A program made the translations under genes and the position numbers. Under the pieces are notes generated by a model. It worked only from the letters and a program-made list of their open reading frames with translations. It ran no database searches and had not been told where the DNA came from. A DNA stretch of 30,166 nucleotides, from contig JAEZJV010000025.1 of the NCBI GenBank assembly GCA_023415635.1, positions 1 to 30,166 of the forward strand. The letters are read 5' to 3'. Below, one piece after another: positions 22,557-29,280 of the stretch; position 1 is the stretch's first letter, and each line of letters begins with the position of its first letter. The stretch is from Bacillota bacterium. GTDB taxonomy: Bacteria; Bacillota; Clostridia; Lachnospirales; Lachnospiraceae.

Positions 22557-22592
22557 CCGGCACCTAAAAAGCCCTCTATACTTTTTTGCCGG
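22557..22592. terminator. Possible terminator hairpin of the kinase operon
   Basis: CCGGC (22557-22561) pairs with GCCGG (22588-22592), and an inner AAAAAG pairs with CTTTTT. The T run is inside the stem, not after it, so termination is uncertain. Confidence 0.35.
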
Positions 22593-22684
22593 AAGACATT
22601 TGCAGCTTCGGGTGTCATCAGGTGTCTGTTGGTTAACATAAGGGATGAAGCAAAAGCAGGAATACATATCACATCAATTTATAT

Positions 22685-22759
22685 AAAGTAGCGTATGAGT
22701 TAATCCAACTGAGACTCTTTCTCAGCTGTTGATGACATTTTTAACTCATACGCTACTTT
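22685..22759. repeat. Long hairpin with perfect 19-bp arms
   Basis: AAAGTAGCGTATGAGTTAA (22685-22703) has its exact reverse complement at 22741-22759. The 37-base centre folds again (CTGAG/CTCAG near 22710-22735). It is followed by GTGTTTATTG. It could be a terminator or a small palindromic element. Confidence 0.7.
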
Positions 22760-22892
22760 GTGTTTATTGTGCAGAGGTAATTCTGAAAGGATTGCAATTA
22801 CTCTCACCCATTGTACCCGCCCTTTAAACACAGGGATTTTGCAGCTTATCCATGCTTTTTAATATTTTTAGTCTCAAAAGTCGAATTTGGTA

Positions 22893-22921
22893 ATGACGAT
22901 AAAATAATAAAATGCTATAAT
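22893..22921 (+). promoter_or_regulatory. Putative promoter for the GH18 gene
   Basis: TATAAT at 22916-22921 with ATGACG at 22893-22898 (17 bp). The -10 is perfect; the -35 matches at four positions. Confidence 0.5.
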
Positions 22922-22960
22922 GGAGCAAAAGTACAAAGAAAGAGAATTAAGTAGAAAGGC

Positions 22961-24679
22961 ATGGGTAATAAAATGGACAGACGAATAAAGACGGCATTTA
23001 TAGGCTCTGCTATAGCCATAATTCTGATCATCATCCTGATTGGAACGGCGACAGTTAAGTTCCTGGCACCGAATAAAGAAACGATGCCTCTGACAGAGTA
23101 TTATGAATTAGGGTCCTCCGAGGTCCTGGTTATACTTCAGAATGACGTTTATGAGAAGAAAGCTCAGCTGCTGAACGGAGCAGTATATATAGATTACAAT
23201 ACGGTTCTAGAATATTTCAATCATAGATTCTATTGGGATTCCAATGAAAAAATAATGACCTATACGACACCGGATAAAATCATCCAATCAGTAGCCGGGA
23301 GTAAGAGCTATTCCGAAACCAAGAGTATGATAAAGACAGATATGGCGACAGAGCTGCCGTTGGTTGAGGTGGTATCCGATCAGGTGTATCTTTCACTGGA
23401 TTTTGTCCAGAAATATTCGGATTTAACCTACGAATATTATGAGAAACCAAATCGTGTGATCATTCATTATCTATGGGGAGATTATCTTTACACCGAGGTA
23501 ACGAAGAATACCCAGCTGCGGACCGAAGCAAGCATCAAAAGCCCTATACTGGCTGAGCTTGAGCCGGGTACTGCCTTGCAATATATAGATCCAGAGGAAG
23601 CTCCTCAAAAAGGGTTTATAAAGGTAATGACTTCAGATGGAATTAGGGGCTATGTGAAATCAAAACGTACAAAGGAAGCCGATTATCAGAAGCTGGAAAG
23701 TACTTTTACCCCACCCGAGTATAGCTCTCAGTCCCGTCCCGGTTCGGTGAATATGGTATTCCATCAGGTAACCAATCAGAATGCAGCAGATAATTTGGAG
23801 GAATTGATCAGCACTACCAGTAATGTTACGGTGGTATCCCCTACCTGGTTCAGCATCAATGATAATTCGGGAACCATCTCCTCTCTTGCCACTGAGCGTT
23901 ATGTTACCAAAGCAAAGGAGCTCGGTCTTGAGGTCTGGGCTTTGGTGGATGATTTTAATCCTGATATTGATATGAAGGAGCTGCTTTCCTATACCTCCAG
24001 AAGGGAGATTTTGTCCAACTCCTTAATTGAAGCGGCTTTGGAATATAAATTAAATGGTATCAATATTGATTTTGAGAAAATTCCATCTAAGGCAGGAGTG
24101 GATTATATAGAATTTCTCAGGGAATTGTCGGTTAAGTGCAGAAATAACGGAATTGTACTGTCCGTAGACAGTTATGTACCCTCTGTATATACAGAATATT
24201 ATGACCGAGCAGAACAAGGGAAGATCGTAGATTATGTTGTAGTCATGGCATATGATGAATTTTATGCCGGCTCCGAGGTGGCAGGACCCGTATCCTCCAT
24301 CGACTTTGTGAAGGATGCCGTCAATAATATTCTCACAATGGTTCCGAAGGAAAAGACAATCATTGCCATTCCCTTTTATACCAGACTGTGGAAGGAAACC
24401 ACTGAGGGCGAGGTAAGCTCAAAAAGCTATGGAATGGGAAGAGCCGCTGCAATACTTGAGGAGAAAGGGATTCAAGCAGAATGGAGTAATATCTACGGCT
24501 GCTATTATGCAGAATTCGTAGAAGAGGATGCAACCTACAGAATCTGGCTTGAGGAGGAAAAATCTATCGAAGAGAAGATGAAGGTAATTTCAGCTGCGGA
24601 TGTCGCAGGTATAGCTAGTTGGAAGCTTGGACTTGAAAAAGGCAGCATTTGGAATGTAATTACTCCGTATCTAAAATAA
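22961..24679 (+). CDS. Membrane-anchored GH18 glycosidase with SH3 domain (SleL/YdhD-like)
   Basis: A 572-residue protein. One N-terminal membrane segment (about 12-33, IAIILIIILIGTA) anchors it outside. Then come a beta-rich stalk (about 50-170, VYIDYNTVLEYFNHRFYWD), an SH3b domain (about 178-235, TQLRTEASIK...GYVKSK), and a GH18 barrel (about 253-572). The catalytic strand reads NGINIDFE with general acid E372, and VVMAYDEFYAG fits the YxD-type strand. Family members such as SleL/YaaH and YdhD cut N-acetylglucosaminyl bonds in cortex or wall peptidoglycan. Start is uncertain between ATG 22961, one base after AAAGG, and ATG 22973. The next gene is a CwlD-like amidase, which makes a spore-cortex or wall role plausible. 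Confidence 0.87.
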   Translation: MGNKMDRRIKTAFIGSAIAIILIIILIGTATVKFLAPNKETMPLTEYYELGSSEVLVILQNDVYEKKAQLLNGAVYIDYNTVLEYFNHRFYWDSNEKIMTYTTPDKIIQSVAGSKSYSETKSMIKTDMATELPLVEVVSDQVYLSLDFVQKYSDLTYEYYEKPNRVIIHYLWGDYLYTEVTKNTQLRTEASIKSPILAELEPGTALQYIDPEEAPQKGFIKVMTSDGIRGYVKSKRTKEADYQKLESTFTPPEYSSQSRPGSVNMVFHQVTNQNAADNLEELISTTSNVTVVSPTWFSINDNSGTISSLATERYVTKAKELGLEVWALVDDFNPDIDMKELLSYTSRREILSNSLIEAALEYKLNGINIDFEKIPSKAGVDYIEFLRELSVKCRNNGIVLSVDSYVPSVYTEYYDRAEQGKIVDYVVVMAYDEFYAGSEVAGPVSSIDFVKDAVNNILTMVPKEKTIIAIPFYTRLWKETTEGEVSSKSYGMGRAAAILEEKGIQAEWSNIYGCYYAEFVEEDATYRIWLEEEKSIEEKMKVISAADVAGIASWKLGLEKGSIWNVITPYLK

Positions 24680-24711
24680 GATTTTAATACTATGACAGAT
24701 TAGAATAAAAT

Positions 24712-24816
24712 AAAGAAGCGGTAAGCATGAAACTGATGTGACCTCCCTCCCATTCAATAGATTTCGGTCTAGCTTTTTGAGGTTGGCTCATACATGGCTG
24801 GCTGCTTCTTTTTTCT
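24712..24816 (+). terminator. Large branched terminator (or small RNA) after the GH18 gene
   Basis: AAAGAAGC (24712-24719) pairs with GCTTCTTT (24804-24811), followed by TTT. The stem continues inward imperfectly (TAAGCATG with CATGGCTG). Inside, ACCTC pairs with GAGGT and TAGAT-TTCG-GTCTA makes a tetraloop hairpin. At about 100 nt this is much larger than an ordinary terminator. Confidence 0.6.
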
Positions 24817-24887
24817 ATCCGATTGATGTTTGGACTTTATATCGAATAGGACAGGGGACGACTTCATATGATGTAAGGAGCTTAAAT

Positions 24888-24905
24888 ATGGACGTTGCGA
24901 TATGA
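24888..24905 (+). CDS. Five-codon upstream ORF overlapping the amidase start
   Basis: ATG GAC GTT GCG ATA TGA follows a good site, TAAGGAG, at normal spacing. Its stop overlaps the amidase start as ATGA. The amidase ATG itself has no close ribosome site, so translation is probably coupled through this mini-ORF. Whether the peptide matters is unknown. Confidence 0.45.
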   Translation: MDVAI

Positions 24906-25633
24906 GAAAGTATTTCAATTTATTCTTTTTACTATTCATCTGTTTTGCCTATGCCATATCTTCAGACCGATCAATCGGTGTAATGAAGCAGGCACTTCTG
25001 GAGGAACAGAATAAGAAGGAGAAACAGCTGGTCATCGTAATTGATCCCGGCCATGGGGGTAGGGATCCTGGAAAGGTTGGGATCGATAACATTCTTGAGA
25101 AGGATGTGAATTTATGTATCTCCTTGAAGCTTAAGAACCTGCTGGAGCATAATGATATTAAGGTAATCATGACCAGAGATACGGACATCGGGCTATATGG
25201 TGAGGGAGATTCTAACAAGAAGAGAGCAGATATGCAGGCAAGGGTTAAAGTCATTAAGGATTGTAAAGCGGATTTGGTAATCAGTATCCATCAGAACAGC
25301 TTTACTGAGGAATATGTCAAGGGTGCACAGGTTTTTTATTATATTAAGTCAGATCAGGGAAAAAAACTGGCGGAGCTCCTACAGAAGCAGATCGTAGAGA
25401 CAATTGCGGACGGTAACCATCGCAAAGCAAAACCGAATGACAACTATTATATGTTGAAGAATACGGAGTGTCCGTTAGCCATTGTGGAATGCGGATATCT
25501 GTCCAATATCCGTGAGGCAGGATTATTAATGGAGGATAGCTATCAGGAGCGAATGGCATATGCCATCCATTTGGCATTGATACGGTTTATCAATGACGGA
25601 GGATTAAGAGAGGGACAGCAAAATTCCATGTAA
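24902..25633 (+). CDS. cwlD: N-acetylmuramoyl-L-alanine amidase (CwlD-like)
   Basis: A 243-residue Amidase_3 enzyme that cuts the bond between muramic acid and L-alanine in peptidoglycan. The zinc site is complete: H51 in DPGHGGRDPG, E66 in ILEKDVN, H130 in SIHQNS. The catalytic E196 lies in VECGYLSN. An N-terminal hydrophobic segment (about 4-20) is a signal or anchor, with no wall-binding repeats. Size and layout match CwlD, which makes muramic-delta-lactam in spore cortex, but housekeeping amidases share the domain. Translation appears coupled to a five-codon ORF at 24888-24905. A nearby upstream GH18 gene supports a wall/cortex role. Confidence 0.85.
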   Translation: MRKYFNLFFLLFICFAYAISSDRSIGVMKQALLEEQNKKEKQLVIVIDPGHGGRDPGKVGIDNILEKDVNLCISLKLKNLLEHNDIKVIMTRDTDIGLYGEGDSNKKRADMQARVKVIKDCKADLVISIHQNSFTEEYVKGAQVFYYIKSDQGKKLAELLQKQIVETIADGNHRKAKPNDNYYMLKNTECPLAIVECGYLSNIREAGLLMEDSYQERMAYAIHLALIRFINDGGLREGQQNSM

Positions 25634-25645
25634 GTAATAATAGTA

Positions 25646-25660
25646 GAGGCTTAGAGCCTC
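25646..25660. terminator. Small hairpin after the amidase gene
   Basis: GAGGCT-TAG-AGCCTC forms a perfect 6-bp hairpin 13 bases after the stop codon. No T run follows, so it is a weak terminator candidate. Confidence 0.4.
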
Positions 25661-25691
25661 ATCCCACACAAAGGGTCTATTCATACCATAA

Positions 25692-25720
25692 TTGCTTTTA
25701 TCAGTATATGGTGGTATAAT
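25692..25720 (+). promoter_or_regulatory. Promoter for sua5-ywlE-rpiB
   Basis: TTGCTT at 25692-25697 and TATAAT at 25715-25720 with 17-bp spacing, 38 bp before the first gene. Confidence 0.62.
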
Positions 25721-25758
25721 GAGGTTCGGCGCAACATAGCCGTAAGGAGCATCTAGAT

Positions 25759-26832
25759 ATGAATACGATTATTAAAAAGATTAATGAGCTGCAGCTTCAG
25801 CCCGGAGAATTATCTGGAGCTGCGCAGATACTGCGTGACGGAGGACTGGTTGCATTTCCTACGGAGACAGTATATGGGCTTGGAGCGAATGCCCTGGAAG
25901 CTTCAGCAGCAAAAAAAATATATAAAGCAAAGGGTAGGCCCTCGGATAATCCGTTGATTATTCATATCTGTAGAGTTGAGGATGTGGAGATACTTGCCCG
26001 AGATATACCTGAGAGGGCATATCAATTAGCCCAGGTGTTCTGGCCGGGGCCCTTGACAATAATATTAAAGAAAAAAGACGTAGTACCTTACGGGACAACA
26101 GGAGGACTGGATACAGTCGCTATTCGTCTTCCAGCCAATCAGATTGCTAGGAAGCTGATTGAAGAAGCCGGGGTGTTTGTGGCAGCTCCTAGTGCGAATA
26201 TATCAGGAAAGCCCAGTCCTACAAAAGCCGAGCATGTTATTAAGGATATGGAGGGCAAGGTTGATATGATTATTGACGGGGGTTCGGCAACCCTCGGGCT
26301 AGAATCAACGATAGTCGATCTGTCCGGTGATTCGCCCGTCATACTTCGGCCCGGGTGTATTACTAAGGCGATGTTGGAAAATGTGATTGGCAAGGTAGAG
26401 GTGGACCCGACGATATTAAACAAAAATCCTGATGACAATGCGTCTCCGAAGGCTCCGGGAATGAAATACCGCCATTATGCACCGGAAGGAAATCTGACAA
26501 TATATGAAGGTGAAATAGGGCTGGTAATTGAAGCAATCAACCGGAAGGCTAAGGAGAAAGCACAAAGCGGAAAATGTGTGGGAGTGATTGCAACCGATGA
26601 GACCAAGGCCTTGTATCGCTATGGTACTGTTATGACGATCGGTTCAAGGAAGGATGAGGCTTCCATTGCTGCAGGATTATATGCCATACTCCGGGAATTT
26701 GATGAACTGCATGCAGAATATATCTATACAGAAAGCTTTGCAGATAATGGTTTAGGACATGCTATCATGAATAGACTTTTAAAGGCAGCAGGCTACAAAA
26801 TAGTCAAGGTCACTGATCATCAGACATCATAA
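25759..26832 (+). CDS. ywlC: L-threonylcarbamoyladenylate synthase (Sua5/YwlC)
   Basis: A 357-residue enzyme that makes threonylcarbamoyl-AMP from threonine, bicarbonate and ATP, the first step of the t6A37 tRNA modification. The YrdC domain (about 15-205) shows PTETVYGLGANAL, KGRPSDNPLIIHI, WPGPLTIILK and AAPSANISGKPSPT. The linker contains APGMKYRHYAPEG, a Sua5 hallmark, and the C-terminal Sua5 domain (about 235-350) is complete, so this is the long Sua5 form, not short TsaC. AAGGAG precedes the start. It heads an operon with ywlE and rpiB, as in Bacillus ywlC-ywlE-ywlF. Confidence 0.95.
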   Translation: MNTIIKKINELQLQPGELSGAAQILRDGGLVAFPTETVYGLGANALEASAAKKIYKAKGRPSDNPLIIHICRVEDVEILARDIPERAYQLAQVFWPGPLTIILKKKDVVPYGTTGGLDTVAIRLPANQIARKLIEEAGVFVAAPSANISGKPSPTKAEHVIKDMEGKVDMIIDGGSATLGLESTIVDLSGDSPVILRPGCITKAMLENVIGKVEVDPTILNKNPDDNASPKAPGMKYRHYAPEGNLTIYEGEIGLVIEAINRKAKEKAQSGKCVGVIATDETKALYRYGTVMTIGSRKDEASIAAGLYAILREFDELHAEYIYTESFADNGLGHAIMNRLLKAAGYKIVKVTDHQTS

Positions 26833-26887
26833 TATTCCATATAAATGCTCAATGTGTTGCATGGAGAAGTGAAGGTTGGAGGTATCC

Positions 26888-27340
26888 ATGGGGAAATATA
26901 AAAAGCTTATTTTTGTATGTACAGGTAATACTTGCAGAAGTCCGATGGCAGAAGCTATCTATAAAAATCTTGAGCAAGTCAGTGAGATGAAGGTGCTTTC
27001 CCGGGGCTTGGTGGTTCTGTTTTCTGAACCCTTAAATCCCAAGGCAGAGATTATACTGAAGAAGCATGATCTTGAGCTTTTGAATCATGTGTCAAAGGGA
27101 TTGAAGACATCTGACATTGAAGAAAATACCATTATTCTTACAATGACGACAAGTCAGAAAAAGAAGGTTCAGGAGCTTTATCCTGAAGTGAAGGATGTAT
27201 ATACCATCAAGGAATTTGCAGGTGAATTGGGTGATGTGGTTGATCCATATGGTGGAACATTAATGGAGTATGAGGAATGCTATATTGAATTGGGTCGGTT
27301 AGTCAAAAAAACAGTGTATAAATTAAATGATGTACAGTAG
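26888..27340 (+). CDS. ywlE: Low-molecular-weight phosphatase, probable protein-arginine phosphatase YwlE
   Basis: A 150-residue LMW-PTP-fold enzyme. The P-loop CTGNTCRSPMAE gives nucleophile C11 and R17, and D119 in VVDPYGG is the general acid. Thr at position 15 of the loop is the residue reported to set specificity of Bacillus YwlE for phospho-arginine over phospho-tyrosine, so arginine phosphatase is the better guess. Start ATG 26888 follows TTGGAGG; an upstream TTG at 26876 lies in the ribosome site itself. It follows sua5 by 55 bp and precedes rpiB by 14 bp. The matching kinase McsB is not in the window. Confidence 0.88.
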   Translation: MGKYKKLIFVCTGNTCRSPMAEAIYKNLEQVSEMKVLSRGLVVLFSEPLNPKAEIILKKHDLELLNHVSKGLKTSDIEENTIILTMTTSQKKKVQELYPEVKDVYTIKEFAGELGDVVDPYGGTLMEYEECYIELGRLVKKTVYKLNDVQ

Positions 27341-27354
27341 GACGGAGGAAGATT

Positions 27355-27783
27355 ATGATAGCGATAGGAAATGATCATACAGGATATGCTATGAAGAAAG
27401 CAATTATGGAATATTTGGATAAAAGAGGTTTGGAATATAAGGATTTCGGTTGTGGAGATGTAAATTCCAGCGATTATCCAGAATATGCAAAGCTGGTGGG
27501 AAGGGCTATTCAGAATGGAGAATGTGACCGGGGAATCCTGATCTGTGGTACCGGAATCGGTATTTCAATCACGGCCAATAAGATGAAGGGGATTCGTGCG
27601 GCTCTTTGCCATGACTGCTTCAGTGCAGAAGCAACCAGACTCCATAATGATGCGAATGTTCTTGCTTTAGGTGCAAGAGTGATTGGAATAGGACATGCAT
27701 TAAAGATTGTAGAGACCTTTCTGGGCACAGAATTCTCGAAGGAAGAAAGACACATTCACAGAATTAGGATGATGGAGGAGTAA
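27355..27783 (+). CDS. rpiB: Ribose-5-phosphate isomerase B
   Basis: A 142-residue RpiB/LacAB-family isomerase that interconverts ribose-5-phosphate and ribulose-5-phosphate in the pentose phosphate pathway. It starts MIAIGNDHTGYAMKKAI and contains CGTGIGISITANK and HNDANVLALGARVIG, which line the sugar-phosphate site. Length is normal. GGACGGAGG precedes the start. It ends the sua5-ywlE-rpiB operon and converges on a minus-strand gene with only three bases between the stop codons, leaving no room for a terminator. Confidence 0.95.
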   Translation: MIAIGNDHTGYAMKKAIMEYLDKRGLEYKDFGCGDVNSSDYPEYAKLVGRAIQNGECDRGILICGTGIGISITANKMKGIRAALCHDCFSAEATRLHNDANVLALGARVIGIGHALKIVETFLGTEFSKEERHIHRIRMMEE

Positions 27784-27786
27784 GCG

Positions 27787-28269
27787 TTATAGCAGTTCGG
27801 CTTGATTAACTGGTTCCTGCAGAGTATAGAAGCGTCCATCATATATGATATTCAGCAGATTGTTCACGGTTTTTAAAGCGTAGTTTGTTTCGGACGAAGT
27901 TATAAGCTTTTTCTCCTGAGCATCAGCAAGCTCATTTAAATCCATAATACGAATACTGCCGTCTTCAAAAAGGATTACATCAATTAATAAATCCTCGATG
28001 ATGACGGTATTTTTTTCCACATCCCTCTTGGATTGAATGATATCACAATACCAATAAACAATCTGGTTATGCTCATTATATATTTTACTTATCTTAAAGC
28101 CCTTATCTAAATAGAATGCAGAAATCCCACCTGCTATATCATTGCGAGGATGTAGAGTCTTCCATCTGGTAATAATCAGATTATGCTCTGCAACAAGAAT
28201 TTCGTCATCCTTAAGATGGATCAATTCATCTGGAATAAAACGTCTGCGGTATAGTTGCGGTTTGACCAT
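27787..28269 (-). CDS. DUF402 domain protein
   Basis: A 160-residue protein of the DUF402 family (PF04167). After an N-terminal strand region (RWKTLHPRNDIAGGISAFYL) the core shows YWYCDII, then IIEDLLIDVILFEDGSIRIMDL with the conserved acidic residues that bind metal in this fold. The family includes nucleoside-diphosphate phosphatases (Ntdp/YgaC type) and the FAU-1 domain. The visible acidic pattern allows such an activity but does not prove it. The start follows GGAGGATTACT. It is transcribed away from the YwmB-like gene. Confidence 0.78.
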   Translation of the reverse strand: MVKPQLYRRRFIPDELIHLKDDEILVAEHNLIITRWKTLHPRNDIAGGISAFYLDKGFKISKIYNEHNQIVYWYCDIIQSKRDVEKNTVIIEDLLIDVILFEDGSIRIMDLNELADAQEKKLITSSETNYALKTVNNLLNIIYDGRFYTLQEPVNQAELL

Positions 28270-28429
28270 AGTAATCCTCCATTCTATAAACCTGTGTTTT
28301 TCCTATCCTATGATTTTCACAATTATAACATGAATCAGAAATAAGGTACAGTGATTTCGAATAAACCATTTATTTTTGGGAAAACTAACAGTTGAAAAGA
28401 TGGGATTCCTGAAAATGGAGGTTGATTTT

Positions 28430-29242
28430 TTGGATAATAACAAATGGAATGAGCTTCTTCACAATATAAAACATATCGCATCGCTAAAGAGAACCAAGAT
28501 AACAGCTTACATTGCTGCTGTCCTTTGGATTGCTGTAATAACTCAAATTATGGTAAACAGGGTATTCCAGGAGGATGCCAGGATAACTGAAGCTTTTGTT
28601 AAGATAAATACTGAAGAAATGCAAAGTAGTATTGAAATAGCAGGAGAATATCGGACAGGTTTCTTAAGCGATGAGGATAAAAAGAAGCTGATTTGTGATC
28701 TGGCGGCTGAGATTGGTTTAACGATTGATAAAGAAATTTCTGTCTGGGAGGAAGGTACCAGAAGCGAATATTACTTTTATAAACAGGCGAAAAGAGCAAG
28801 CTCCGAGATCAAAATAATTAGTGTGGAGCAAGAAGAGGATGACGTAATAAAGATGAAGCATTACCTCATCGTCCGTCTAACCATATGCGAGGGGATACAG
28901 AGTATTGACAGATATAAGGCAATTCTTGAAAAGGCGTTTGACAGAATAGAAGCCAGGGATGTACAGGTGACGTTAAGGTACGAAGGAAACAGGGAGGGAG
29001 ATATGACCACTGAGCAGAAGCACGAACTTGCCCAGCTTCTGGTGGATGAGCTACAGGGGAGAATTGCCCTGGAATATGATGAAGGAGATATTTTTACTGT
29101 CTACGGATATACCGGTATGCTCAAAGAGTACGTTACAACGCTGGATAATAAGATTAATATACAGATAGCAATTTCCTATAATGAATTGACAAACAAGACG
29201 AGAATAGAGCTTGCAACACCAATTATGGAGGAAGACTGGTAA
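28430..29242 (+). CDS. YwmB-like (DUF1779) membrane-anchored protein
   Basis: A 270-residue protein with one N-terminal membrane segment (about 24-41, ITAYIAAVLWIAVITQIMV) and an extracytoplasmic part. The family signs I recognise are IEIAGEYRTGFLSDEDKKKL and a two-lobe layout typical of YwmB/TATA-box-binding-like proteins, often near murA/spoIID in spore formers. Function is not known. I place the start at TTG 28430, eight bases after GGAGG; ATG 28400 or 28415, or TTG 28376, are in frame but have no better site. Its last codons form half of a perfect palindrome (29221-29260). Confidence 0.6.
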   Translation: MDNNKWNELLHNIKHIASLKRTKITAYIAAVLWIAVITQIMVNRVFQEDARITEAFVKINTEEMQSSIEIAGEYRTGFLSDEDKKKLICDLAAEIGLTIDKEISVWEEGTRSEYYFYKQAKRASSEIKIISVEQEEDDVIKMKHYLIVRLTICEGIQSIDRYKAILEKAFDRIEARDVQVTLRYEGNREGDMTTEQKHELAQLLVDELQGRIALEYDEGDIFTVYGYTGMLKEYVTTLDNKINIQIAISYNELTNKTRIELATPIMEEDW

Positions 29243-29260
29243 CAGTCTTCCTCCATAATT
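29221..29260. terminator. Perfect palindrome spanning the stop codon, likely bidirectional terminator
   Basis: AATTATGGAGGAAGACTG (29221-29238) and its exact reverse complement (29243-29260) flank GTAA. The left arm encodes the last residues of the YwmB-like protein and the stop is in the loop. It separates two convergent genes. There is no clear T run. Confidence 0.6.
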
Positions 29261-29280
29261 ATGCTACGATATTTTGTTAC

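Larger units (their letters stand above)
22398..22960. other. 563-bp intergenic region, no gene seen
   Basis: No supported coding sequence on either strand. It contains two hairpins (22557-22592 and 22685-22759) and the promoter of the GH18 gene at its right end. The left 150 bp show nothing I can assign and may be decayed DNA. Confidence 0.55.

Noticed and set aside
24850..24880. Sporulation sigma-E-type promoter before the amidase (CATATGAT near 24866)
   Set aside because: The -10-like box has no clear matching -35 at the right distance; too weak to claim by eye.
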